NCBI GenBank assembly: GCA_947646735.1
Contig: CANTFK010000182.1
Location: 372,001-436,000, forward strand
Source of the DNA: Peronospora farinosa
Lineage: Eukaryota; Oomycota; Peronosporomycetes; Peronosporales; Peronosporaceae
Direction: 5' to 3'
Length of the DNA stretch: 64,000 nucleotides
The notes beneath the pieces are model-generated. The model had not been told where the DNA came from. It saw only the letters and a program-made list of their open reading frames with translations, and ran no database searches. Below, one piece after another: positions 32,740 to 42,981 of this stretch; position 1 is the stretch's first letter, and every line of letters begins with the position of its first letter. Made by a program: the position numbers and the translations under genes.

Positions 32740-34352
32740 TTAAACTTTGAAATTAACTTCAGAGAAGAATGTTAGCCATCTCGCCATTCTCGGCGAGAGG
32801 TGCGGTGAATTTATAGCGGTCCGCAGTGATGCGTGATCCGTATATACCACAAAAGGTTCGGTGCCCAAGAGGTGCACCCGAAACTTTACAAGGGCATACT
32901 TAATTGAAAGTAGCTCCTTGTCATGCACAGGGTAATTCAGCTCGGCGGCTTTTAAAAGCCGAGACTGATACGAAATGACACGGTCAACGCCGCTGTCATC
33001 CTTCTGCATGAGCGCGCTGCCGATTGCAAAATTGTTTGCATCGCAGACGACGCTAAAGGGCTTGTCCGAGTCTGGCAATGCCAAGACCGGTGCCTCCACA
33101 AGAGATTGCTTCGCTGAAGTGAACGCATCTTCTTGCTCCTTTGACCAAGTCCATTCTGTATCCTTTTTCAGAAGGTCAGACAATGGCTTAGTCTGCTCCG
33201 CATAATTTTTGCTGTACTTATGCAAGCAATTAGCGAGCCCAAGTAATTGGCGCAGGTCCTTCACATTACGTGGGACTGGCCATTCCTTCACAGCCTTTAC
33301 CTTTTCTGGGTCTGCTCGTACATCATGTGCACCTACGATGCAGTCCAGTACAGGTATCTCGGGGACCCCTATTACGCACTTTTGCAAGTTTACGTATAAT
33401 TGGGCGTCACCCAGAGTCTGCACACAGCGTCTAAATGACGCTTGTGCGACTCTATCGCACTCAGACCGTCCTCCGCCCTACTATGCACGAATACATAGTC
33501 AAAGTAATGGGGCGCGTAGGCACGATGCTACGCATCACGTGAGCCAGCACTCGTTAGAATGTTGCCGGTGCATTTTTTAAACCTTTTGTCATCGCAAGCC
33601 ACTACAATAGCATACTGCTTGGGGTGCTTACTGCCGTTTTGGCTACATCGGTATCTCTCGTAAGAACCTGATAGTAGCCATCCTTCAGATCAAACGCGGA
33701 AAGATAGTTGACTTTCCCATGGAATTCAACAAAATATCTTTCCGCGGGATCGGCGTTTGGGCCGGAATGGTGGCCGTGTTCAGCTTATTATAAGCATGAA
33801 CCACGCGCCATCCACCTGTTGATTTACGCACACAGAAGGTCGGCTGCAGTGAGTCGACTTGCTCTCACGTACATGTCCCGCCTTAGCTCGCTTGTCGAAG
33901 AACTCATCGATGTAATCGGCTTGTTCCTTCGGCAACGGCCATTGCCTGATCACACAATACTTGGTGCCAGGCTCCAGGTCAATCTCGTGCCTGATGCCCT
34001 TATCGGCCGGTAGGCGGCTCGGCACTTTTGCTGGAAACACGTCACGGTGTTTCCACAGAACATCATAAAACGGGCTGTACTTCAAGGCTTCCCAGTCTTG
34101 AGCAGCAAACCGTTTCTTTTTGTCGGTCTCCAAGACGCTCTCATCCATTGTGTACGACGAGCAACAGTCCACCACGTTCTCTTCTGGAACTGGTGCGACT
34201 GTCTCGTGGATCTTTCCTTCCTTTAGTTCGGACAGGAACAGATCCCACGTCATCTCCGAGAGATTTACTATCTCCTCGGCAGATGCCAAGACAAGTTGGA
34301 GAACCTTAACTGAGGATGCCTCCGGCATTTTGTCTTCGACGGCCTCGAACAA
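32740..34352 (-). pseudogene. Gypsy1 reverse transcriptase and RNase H (left copy), multiply inactivated
   Basis: The amino-terminal RT part reads IRHEIDLEPGTKYCVIRQWPLP; the core continues SAFDLKDGYYQVL. Two in-frame stops follow (mirrors of 36901 and 36949), then a frame change; the catalytic box reads YFDYVFVH with Tyr (codon at 33495-33497) in place of the second catalytic Asp. Another frameshift precedes the connection and RNase H frame 33423-32740 (VYTDHASLRTAI). Cannot make an active enzyme. Confidence 0.88.
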
Positions 34353-34577
34353 CCGTTCGTAGGTCCGTCCTCTTGGGCCGAGTCTAATCCAAGGGTCACT
34401 CGTTTCGACGTGCTCTTGATCGTCTTAATACGTCTGGTGCTTGTTCTTCGAGTCACCACGACCTTTGACCTGGAAGAAGGTGTCGTTGCTATCTCAGCTA
34501 ACGCACTCCTTCCAACCGCACCAGGCTCATGGCTCTGTGCCGGTTCTTGTGGCGCTTGACTTCCTGTCAGCCCACGA

Positions 34578-35397
34578 TCAACTGCCACAGGCTCTCGTCT
34601 CTGTGCAGGACGCATGACTACTTGTCGTCGCCCCATTCACTACACCAGTCTTCTCGACCTGGGTAGAATTATGTGTCACCTGGCTTTTTGCCAGGGCACT
34701 TCCAACTACACCACTCCTTTCGAGCTGGGTAGTTACTGGTGTCGATTGACATACCGTCATCGCACTCTTGACTGTGTTGGACACAGTATCAGCCACATAA
34801 GCCTCTCGCAAGAGCACATCCTTTCCGGTGTCTTGCGTAGAGCTAGCGACTGTGCGTGTACGCCAGTCTATCCATGGTTGGTGTTTAGCCAACCAAGGCA
34901 TGCCTAGGATGAGGTCATACGGACTCTCATACCTAGCACTGTGAGCTTCTCTTTACAAGAGAATTCACTGAAACTGAAGGCGAGTTCAACTTGAACTCCC
35001 TTCGATTTAACTAGCGCGCCGTTCGCTAAACGAACGGTCGCCTCTTCTCGCTTGCCATCCTGGCAAAGCGACTCATACTCGCCGGACTCTTTTACAGAGC
35101 CGCGAGTTTCACAAAATTCTGTGATGCACCCGAATCCACGAGCTGGTCATAGCCTCGTACTCGAGCGCTATAGACCAAAAGGGTTGAGGTCCGACCTTCA
35201 GGGACTATGCTACCTATTTGTTCGATCACTCTGAACTTAGGGGTAGCTTCAGAGTCCGCGACAGTAGGGCATCCCGCCCCTACTGCGCTCCCGCATTCCC
35301 GACCCATCTTGGGCAGGTGCTGAACCCGTGCGTCGTGCACGCTGGTTCTTCGCACCTCCCTTCGGGTAGGAAGCCTTCTTGCTGGCTGCCTTAGCAC
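34578..35397 (-). pseudogene. Gypsy1 aspartic protease region (left copy)
   Basis: Minus-strand frame with LVDSGASQNFV, the retropepsin active site, near 35130-35098, followed in another frame by MPWLAKHQPWIDW, the second conserved box (34901 down). The intervening and following linker is Ser/Thr-rich and in broken frames. Confidence 0.8.
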
Positions 35398-36779
35398 CAG
35401 CAGCTACTTTGGCATAGCAGCGATTCATCATATGGCCTCGCTTGCCGCACTTGTAGCAGATCACATCTGCATTGCCTAACTCCATAGGAGTGGCATCAGA
35501 CCTCTTGGACGACGGCCTGTAATAGGCTGTCGCCGAGGCGCTGTTTTAGGATTGCTCCTAAACTAAGGCAATGTAAATTGCCTCTTCCATCGTCGCTGGC
35601 ACCTTTCTGAAAAGGGCCTGACGCGATGGGCCGTGCCTAAGTCCATTCATGAACGTGGCCACCTTGATACGCTCTGGTATCGGCTCCCCATTAATGGACG
35701 CCGACAGCGAACGCATTTACTGCACAGATTCTTGCAGAGAGCGTTTCACCTGTCGTGCTCCAAAGAAGCGCGCCATAAGCAACACTTCGTTGTTAGGCGG
35801 CTGATACATGGCGCGAATCTTTGACTTAAAGATCGTCCTTGATGGATTTGCATCAGCATTAGCCATCAGCGCAGAGTATGCCCACTCTGACGCTTTGCCA
35901 CGCAAGTTGGACATGGCATACGACACCATCCTGGTGTCGCCTTTAATGAGTTGCGCCATACCCCATTGCTTCACGGCTAAAATCCAGTGGACAATCGTAT
36001 GTATGGTAGTCCCATCAAGCTTCGGAGGATCCATCCGAATGGACCTTGGCTAAGTAGACCGGGCAGAGAGCTTCTCAACAGCTCTGTTGAGCGCCTCGCT
36101 CCGAGCTTGCTCACGCAAAAACTCATCCTGAGTCTTACTGATGGACTCAGCGGTGGCTTGGCTGTTTACACAAATTTTTGCAGAGAGCGTTTCGCCTGAC
36201 GTGCTCCAAAGAAGCGCGCCATAAGCAACACTTCGTTGTTAGGCGGCTGATACATGGCGCGAATCTTTGACTTAAAGATCGTCCATGATGGATTTGCATC
36301 AGCATTAGCCATCAGCGCAGAGTATGCCCACTCTGACGCTTTGCCACGCAAGTTGGACATGGCATACGACACCATCCTGGTGTCGTCTTCGATGAGCTGC
36401 GCCACTCCACATTGCTTCACGGCTAAAAGCCAGTGGACAATCGTATGTGCGGTAGTCCCATCAAGCTTCGGAGGGTCCATCCGAATGGACCTTGGCTGAG
36501 TAGACCGGGCAGAGAGCTTCTCAACAGCTCTGTTGAGCGCCTCGTTCCGAGCTTGCTCACGCAAAAACTCATCCTGAGTCTTACTGATGGACTCAGCGGT
36601 GGCTTGGCTGTTTACCTCGGATGCGTTTCTACGCTGTCCGAGCACAAACGCCTCAAATTGCTACAACTGAGCAACATGTTGCTCAGAAGGACAATGCAAG
36701 AGGTTGACCAGGGCTTGTTCATCAAGTCCCTGCGCCATATGCTCTGCCAACTCCCTATGATGTTGGGAGAGGTGAGAGT
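35249..36779 (-). pseudogene. Gypsy1 gag with CCHC knuckle, internally duplicated
   Basis: Gag reads from about 36779 (one in-frame TAG in the first part) through LGQRRNASEVNSQAT and MDPPKLDGTT to AMYQPPNNEVLLMARFF, typical retrotransposon Gag. A 446-bp tandem duplication repeats the central part (35726-36171 and 36172-36617). The CCHC knuckle CYKCGKRGHMMNRC is at about 35455-35410. Only the left arm has gag; the right copy lacks it. Confidence 0.82.
35726..36617 (-). repeat. 446-bp tandem duplication inside Gypsy1 gag
   Basis: Two direct copies offset by 446 bp, differing by about ten bases. The junction lies near the TTTAC sequence at 36165-36175. The duplication interrupts the gag frame. 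Confidence 0.88.
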
Positions 36780-37765
36780 ATTCCATGGGAAAGTCAACTA
36801 TCTTTCCGCGTTTGATCTGAAGGATGGCTACTATCAGGTTCTTATAAGAGATACCGATGTAGTCAAAACGGCAGTAAGCACCCCAAGCAGTATGCTATTG
36901 TAGTGGCTTGCGATGACAAAAGGGTTGAAAAATGCACCGGCAACATTCTAACGAGTGCTGGCTCACGTGATGCGTAGCATCGTGCCTACGCGCCCCATTA
37001 CTTTGACTATGTATTCGTGCATAGTAGGGCGGAGGACGGTCTGAGTGCGATAGAGTCGCACAAGCGTCATTTAGACGCTGTGTGCAGACTCTGGGTGACG
37101 CCCAATTATACGTAAACTTGCAAAAGTGCGTAATAGGGGTCCCCGAGATACCTGTACTGGACTGCATCGTAGGTGCACATGATGTACGAGCAGACCCAGA
37201 AAAGGTAAAGGCTGTGAAGGAATGGCCAGTCCCACGTAATGTGAAGGACCTGCGCCAATTACTTGGGCTCGCTAATTGCTTGCATAAGTACAGCAAAAAT
37301 TATGCGGAGCAGACTAAGCCATTGTCTGACCTTCTGAAAAAGGATACAGAATGGACTTGGTCAAAGGAGCAAGAAGATGCGTTCACTTCAGCGAAGCAAT
37401 CTCTTGTGGAGGCACCGGTCTTGGCATTGCCAGACTCGGACAAGCCCTTTAGCGTCGTCTGCGATGCAAACAATTTTGCAATCGGCAGCGCGCTCATGCA
37501 GAAGGATGACAACGGCGTTGACCGTGTCATTTCGTATCAGTCTCGGCTTTTAAAAGCCGCCGAGCTGAATTACCCTGTGCATGACAAGGAGCTACTTTCA
37601 ATTAAGTATGCCCTTGTAAAGTTTCGGGTGCACCTCTTGGGCACCGAACCTTTTGTGGTATATACGGATCACGCATCACTGCGGACCGCTATAAATTCAC
37701 CGCACCTCTCGCCGAGAATGGCGAGATGGCTAACATTCTTCTCTGAAGTTAATTTCAAAGTTTAA
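36780..37765 (+). pseudogene. Gypsy1 reverse transcriptase (C-terminal part) and RNase H, right copy
   Basis: Starts at GKVNYLSAFDLKDGYYQVL. Stops in frame at 36901-36903 (TAG) and 36949-36951 (TAA), then a frame change; the catalytic motif is YFDYVFVH with TAT at 37008-37010 instead of an Asp codon. A further frameshift near 37080 precedes the frame through 37765 with LDCIVGAHDVRADPEK and the RNase H residues. The same defects occur in the left copy. Confidence 0.88.
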
Positions 37766-37841
37766 AAAGCCGGGTAAGCCGAATCTCTTGGCTAACGCTA
37801 TATCGCGCAGACCAGACTTCGAGGCAAGACACCAGTAAAGT

Positions 37842-39032
37842 GTGTCTCGTGCGAAAGCACAAGTTGATTCGTCAACTTTGGCAGCCATGAAGAGCTACCA
37901 TGTGACGAGCTCAATGGCCTCCGATATCAAGGAGTGTTACAGTCAGGACGAACATTGTCGCCTGCTGTTGGATCATTTTGGTGGACGAAAGGTTACCCTT
38001 CCGTCGCACCTCAAAGCGAAACTAAATCGCTTTAGTTACAGTGATGGCCTGTTATGGCATCAACTGTCACCCTGTAATCCCTTGAGAATCTATGTCCCTC
38101 ATGACACAGATCTCAAGCTGATGATACTTCACGAGCGCCATGATGCGCCATCTAGTGGGCATCTGGGCCGTGAAAAGACATTTTTACGAGTGTCAGAGGA
38201 ATTTTGGTGGCCCCACCTATATCGGTGGGTGGCCAACTATATTCGCTCTTGCGAAGAGTGTCAGCGCATAAAGCCTGCACCTTCGAACAGTGCGCCACTG
38301 AAGCCACTGCCGATTCCAACGGATTGTTGGAAGTCGGTCAGTTTGGACTTCATGTTTGGCTTACCGCCTGACCATAAAGGCAGGACGGGGCTCGTCGTCT
38401 TTGTAGAAAGACTGAACAAGATGGTGCATTTATCATCATGTAGCACCAAGATCTCAGGAAAAGAGGCTGCCCTCTTGTTTCTGGATCACGTTTATCGACT
38501 ACACGGGATGCCCGAGTCCATAGTATCGGACCGGGATCCGCGTTTTACGTCGGGTTTTTGGCGACATGTGTTTGAGCTGCTGGGAAGCAAGCTCCACATG
38601 TCAGCCGCTGATCATCCCCAAACTGATGGCCAAACAGAACGTGCCAATCGAGTCGTGGCGGATATGTTGCGTACAGTAGCGACTCCCAAATAATGGAGCA
38701 CGCAATTGTCATTCGTGGAGATCGCTATTAATAATAGTGTTCACGCCAGTACGGGTGAAACACCGTTTTACATTAACGGACTGCGTAATCCTCGAACGCC
38801 AGTCTCGTTTGTACGCAGCCCGAGTCTTAGTGGGGGAGGGCCCCTCACTTCGCTCGGTGCGAATGCCAAAGAGGGCCAAGGTTTCCCTAGTGACACTGCT
38901 AATTTAGCAGTGGTCACGACACCTATAGGTGTCACAGAGGAGGCACGGCAAGAAATGACAGTTCTCCTTGACGATGACACTATAGTGTATCAACAGCGTC
39001 GACCCATGAACGACCTCTTGAAGGCGTCATAG
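37842..39032 (+). pseudogene. Gypsy1 integrase, right copy
   Basis: Frame 37842-38693 has HHCC finger and D, D, E core residues as in the left copy (one difference: CQRIKP for CQRRKP). The continuing frame 38706-39032 is open here, whereas the left copy has lost one base near 31620. Ends in NDLLKAS. Confidence 0.85.
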
Positions 39033-39280
39033 GCGAGCTGGATGCTAGAAGCGTGAGCGAAACTCAGCGCTTTGTGGATGAGCGACAAGCCATCACACGT
39101 AAAGTCCGTGACGCGATGGCAAGCGCACAGGACAAGCAGAAACAGTATGCAGACCAGCATGGTCGCAAAAACAATGAACACTTTAGTGTGGGGGACAAAG
39201 TGCTATTAATTTCTGCTACCCTACCTAAACATGCAATTTCTGTACTACCTGGTGGTACTACTAATCTATAGCCCCGGATT

Positions 39281-39993
39281 ATGAAGCCATTTACGATGGT
39301 CGAGTACCTAGATTATAGGCTCACTTTACCACCGTATATGAAGACGCACCCCGTATGTTACGTGGGTCGTCTGAAACGGTATGTTGATCCAGAAGAGATC
39401 GCATATCCACATCGGTCTAACGAGATCGATGGTGACGTCGACTGTGAGTCGAGTGTCGCGGCCGATCAGGCGAAGGGGAAGCCGAAAGGCTCCCAGTATA
39501 CGAACGAGGTGGTAGAGGACTCGGTAATCGAGGAGGACTCCGCGCTTGACGCGGATATCTCATCACCAGTCGCTCTAAGACGTACAAACGGGTCTTCAGG
39601 CGGTCATACCCTGACGGTCCCTCGTTCCTACATCGCGCAGATCCGAGTTCAGTCGCGAGACTTGACTCTCGATATCTGTCACCTGCCTTTACAGTGCAGC
39701 GAACTCAGCCAGCGACTGAACAGCAGCAGGGTAGGCAGCCGCGAGTAGGTGGGCGTAATCTCCACTCCTATCGGGCGCCACCTGTGTTGGTGGACACGGA
39801 AGGGAATACGCGCTTCCTTGTTGGAAGGCTGTTGGCCCACCGGTTTTTGAAGCGAAAGCTCCAAATCCTTGTCCACTGGAAGGGTTACCCAACGAGCTTT
39901 GACTCGTGGGACCCTGTGGACGCTTTGCGCGTCGACGTTCCTGGGTTGGTGGCTGCTTATGTGAAGCAGCACCAGCTGTCGTCTTTCTGCTAG
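39281..39993 (+). pseudogene. Gypsy1 Pol C-terminus with chromodomain, right copy
   Basis: Same layout as the left copy: CYVGRLKRYV, frame change near 39700, then FLVGRLLAHR and VHWKGYPTSFDSWDP. The antisense ORF overlaps it. Confidence 0.75.
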
Positions 39994-40882
39994 GTCCGGA
40001 TGGACCAGCAGAAGAAGCGTGGCAAGAATTAATTGGGGGTCGCTTACCACCCAAGATTTCATGCGCACGCTTCATGGCGAAGCTGATTCGCTGCGACCGT
40101 TGTTTCGTTGCATCTACATGCAAGGTAACAAGGCGCCGAATTTCAGCTTCATATTCGACGGCTGTTTCGTTAGAACGCAGCACGACTGGAATTGGGAAAG
40201 CACGACCAAGTGCTTTGCCCTGCTTTTTCCACAAAGGAAAGACGCTATAAAACTTATGAGCGTCAATAGTTGCACGCTGCAAAAGCGATGCACTAGACTC
40301 CTTCGAGTTTATCCACTCGAATGGAGGTGGCATTGGTGGCAAGCCACCACTCACGTAGCCTCCCTCGCGACGGCGGGCTAGTGAGGCCGAAGGTGTACTT
40401 GGTGGAGCTTTAAGCTCACCTGAGTCTGACCCTTCATTATAATTACCTGAGTCTGACCCTCCATTATAAATTGTCAAGACATCAGCATGAGGAGTCACAT
40501 CTGACTGAGTTGCTACTACTCCTTTCGAAGTAGCGCGCTCAGTCTTAGTCGCTGCGCTCGTAGGCGCAGGAGACGAGGCCTTACCTTCGCTTGCAGGAAG
40601 CATAGATGCTCCCTCAAGGACGGGTGCCTCAAATGATGGGGACATATGTCCTATTAATGCACTTTGCTCATCTCCACTTTGGGGTGATGGCAGTGGTGTA
40701 CTCTCATTGTAATCTACAATGAGAGATGGACCTTCATCCACATTAGGGTGAGATGGAAGATTCACCTTAGTGCCTGAAGCACTTTGCGACGGCTACGATA
40801 AATCGCGGCACGTTCGCTTAGTGCTGGACTGCATTAGTGCCTTTGCAGGCGACCCATCAGCCTTACCACGTTTCGGTGGCAT
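39689..40882 (-). CDS. Antisense ORF of Gypsy1 (right copy), unknown protein
   Basis: Mirror of the plus-strand ORF at 29624-30817. 358 codons open from 40765, with the same TAG upstream (40793-40795) and ATG at 40882. The protein differs from the left copy at only a few residues, mostly in an acidic segment around residues 45-65 (for example EGASMLPASEGK here against EEASMLPTSESK). TATA-like TTATAAAC upstream at about 40909-40917. No known domain. Confidence 0.5.
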
Positions 40883-40971
40883 GAGAATTGAGCAGACTAA
40901 AGCGGCGCGTTTATAACGGCTCGCAGTCTATCCGTCTCCTAGGCAATGTTTTACAAATTTAAAAATCGTTC

Positions 40972-40986
40972 TAAAAGGGGGGATGG
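40972..40986 (+). other. Polypurine tract of Gypsy1, right copy
   Basis: TAAAAGGGGGGATGG directly before the TGTAATGGG start of the 3' LTR: the plus-strand primer site. Its mirror image is at 29520-29534. Confidence 0.8.
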
Positions 40987-41356
40987 TGTAATGGGCTCAG
41001 CGTTACACATACCAGTTAAGTATGCGATACTTAGGTCATGAATGGTACGTAAGTACTTTAGACCTGTCGCTCGGGTGAGACACACCATGTGTCACACCCT
41101 TGCGTATGTGATATACACTAGGTGTATTCACATTGATGGGGATGACGCCCAGCTGGGACTAGGCGTCATCAAATGACGTCAGTTAGTTACGTCATTGAGC
41201 GAGCTTAAATATATTTAAGCTTGCACGTTGGGATGCGCATCTATAGAGATGGCACCCATCATTACATATTAACCAATCAGTAATTAGATTTATATTTAGT
41301 TAATTTCTATTAAACATAAATCAGTCTTGAATTTGCTTAAACATACGCACCACGCA
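40987..41356 (+). repeat. Gypsy1 3' LTR, first part (interrupted by Gypsy2)
   Basis: Begins TGTAATGGGCTC. Related to both halves at 28302-29519 but clearly diverged from them. Interrupted after ACGCA at 41352-41356. Confidence 0.82.
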
Positions 41357-41629
41357 TGTAACGGGCTAAGGACCCGTTACCGTCTTACACTAAAAGGGCG
41401 TTGAGGAAGCGCTCTTAATTAACTCGTAAATATAACTCTGTTTTATTTTTGGGAACCACTCAAATATGGAAGTCAATTTATTATTGGCTAATTATTGGGT
41501 CTGGCACCCCAATAATAAACCAATAATAAATTGACGCGCAGTATCCGCTAATCAGATACTGCCCTATGCCTACTTATGTAATTATGTATTAATCCTATAA
41601 CTACTTATGTAATAGGTAGACCCATTACA
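41357..41629 (-). repeat. Gypsy2 3' LTR (273 bp)
   Basis: TGTAACGGGC ... CCCATTACA. Compared with the 5' LTR it lacks about 43 bp around 41430-41460. Adjacent minus-strand polypurine tract AAAGAGGGGGATGA at 41630-41643. Confidence 0.9.
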
Positions 41630-41831
41630 TCATCCCCCTCTTTAAGTTGCGCTTACCTCAACGTAAGCGCGAATCGTAGAAAGTTTCTTCTCGACCAACG
41701 GCGTAACTCCGAACTTGCTCAGTTAGACTTAACTGAGCAGCATAGACACTAGGCGCCCACGAAACAATGTCTCTGACAGCCAGAACTGGGAACACCACGC
41801 GACAATCCGTAGAGAGCAGGCGCCGCAGGTC

Positions 41832-42981
41832 ATGGATGGGGACTTGAAACCGTGGCGCTTTCATGGTCTTGAAGGTGCTGTCGAGCCCGAGCCACTGGAG
41901 GTCATGAAGGACCTTTTCACGCGATACCGTACAGTGAGAGGCAAGGCGACGAACAACGCATATACCGACGATGCGTTGCAGAGGTCTTGGTGTGCCTTCA
42001 TCAGGCGCTGGAACGCTAGCCGACGTGAAGGAACGTCCTTCACGTCCTGGTTAGACGGTCGGGAGGGAACGCGTGATAGACACGCTATTGGTGACCTGCG
42101 CCGGCGCATCTGTCGTATGACTTGTGACTAGTATCACCTTTGTTACGTCCACATTTGTGAGGGATGTCCAACGTGCAACGTGAACAGGTCGCGACCGGTC
42201 CGGCAGGAATGGGACGACTTAGTGTGTGCGCGAGGCATGCCCGACCATATTCGTCCATGGATTGCCCGTTATGAGAGAAGCCTTTCGGAGGTCCAGGTGT
42301 CCGAGCTACGGCGAGTGAGAACGCGTCCTTACGATCGCCGACGGCATTCACGTACCCGAGATCGTCAACCGTATCATCCATATGCTCCCGAGCCTCGTAA
42401 TAGGTCTCGGTCTCGGAGTCGCTCGGGGGGTCGTCGCGGTTTCGTTGCTCGCGAGCATTACGGCTCGCGAGATCGGGGATGGAACCGTCAGCGTCGGTCG
42501 CGATCATCGTCTTTCTACGGGACTCATAGTCATCGACCACGTCCGGGTCATCTTGGGACAGCGTACTCGATGGCTCCCATGTATCGTCCGCCGGGGAATA
42601 TCCCAACCAGCGAACCCTGTAATGTTTCTCGACACGCTTCTTCATGGTCGCCGAGTTATTACTCGGCGCCTGGGACTTGTGATCCTCGTGATCGACAATC
42701 CGGTCGGCGATCCAGCGTCGCGCACCCGATGCATCGACTAATGGAGAAGGAGCATCACGACGGAAGGCCTCTGGCGATGAGCCGATTCTCGTAATCGGGC
42801 GCCTGTACAGTCGAATGATGAGCTGCGCCTACTCCGCGCTGAAGCTGAGGAATCGAAGAATGCCCTACTTGATGCTCGCGAGATGGCTGAGAGAGCTCAA
42901 GATCGTGCGGATGCTGCGACTGAGGCTGCTGAGCGGACCCGACGTGAGCAGCTGGTACTGGTTGAGCGCCTACGTCATTGA
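41832..42981 (+). pseudogene. Antisense ORF of Gypsy2, basic Arg/Ser protein ending in a coiled coil (one stop, one frameshift)
   Basis: Frame from ATG 41832 reads MDGDLKPWRFHG and is rich in Trp/Arg; a single TAG at 42129-42131 is followed in the same frame by YHLCYVHICEGCPTC, a Cys/His cluster, then an RS-rich segment (RSRSRSRSGG) to 42794. A frameshift between 42781 and 42794 leads into NDELRLLRAEAEES and AERAQDRADAATEAAERT, a clear heptad coiled coil, ending at TGA 42979-42981. Lies opposite the chromodomain and integrase C-terminus. No homology to the Gypsy1 antisense protein is visible, only the same position. Function unknown. Confidence 0.5.
42085..42645 (-). CDS. Gypsy2 chromodomain-containing Pol C-terminus
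   Basis: KHYRVRWLGYSPADDTWEP followed by an acidic helix segment: chromodomain core with aromatic residues. The frame continues in a polar tail without motif. Connected to the integrase tail in another frame, so the polyprotein is broken here. Confidence 0.75.
   Translation of the reverse strand: MKKRVEKHYRVRWLGYSPADDTWEPSSTLSQDDPDVVDDYESRRKTMIATDADGSIPDLASRNAREQRNRDDPPSDSETETYYEAREHMDDTVDDLGYVNAVGDRKDAFSLAVARTPGPPKGFSHNGQSMDEYGRACLAHTLSRPIPAGPVATCSRCTLDIPHKCGRNKGDTSHKSYDRCAGAGHQ

Larger units (their letters stand above)
29520..33725 (-). repeat. Left arm of 4.2-kb inverted repeat (Gypsy1)
   Basis: Each position x pairs with 70506-x (70505-x after a 1-bp indel between 31453 and 31799) in the right arm 36780-40986. 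The encoded proteins differ at only one to a few residues, mostly clustered at 29880-29950. Inner breakpoint: identity ends at ATTCC (33725). Outer breakpoint: identity drops at the polypurine tract/LTR boundary. Confidence 0.92.
28302..36779 (-). mobile_element. Ty3/gypsy element Gypsy1, left (minus-strand) copy, defective
   Basis: On the minus strand, high to low coordinate: gag (36779-35500), CCHC knuckle (about 35455), aspartic protease (about 35110), reverse transcriptase and RNase H (34352-32740), integrase (32663-31800), chromodomain (about 30700), polypurine tract (29534-29520) and 3' LTR. No 5' LTR or primer-binding site exists, because the element is joined head-to-head to the plus copy at 36779/36780. 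Coding is broken many times, so it is inactive. Integrase before chromodomain and Gag-Pol order place it among chromodomain-bearing gypsy elements. Confidence 0.88.
36780..40986 (+). repeat. Right arm of 4.2-kb inverted repeat (Gypsy1)
   Basis: Inverted partner of 29520-33725; spacer between arms is 33726-36779. Near-identical, including shared stops and frameshifts. Confidence 0.92.
36780..41356 (+). mobile_element. Ty3/gypsy element Gypsy1, right (plus-strand) copy, 5'-truncated
   Basis: Begins inside the reverse transcriptase at 36780, joined head-to-head to gag of the left copy, and runs RT, RNase H, integrase, chromodomain, polypurine tract, 3' LTR. The LTR is interrupted at 41356 by Gypsy2 and resumes at 48952. 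No gag, protease, primer-binding site or 5' LTR. Confidence 0.88.
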
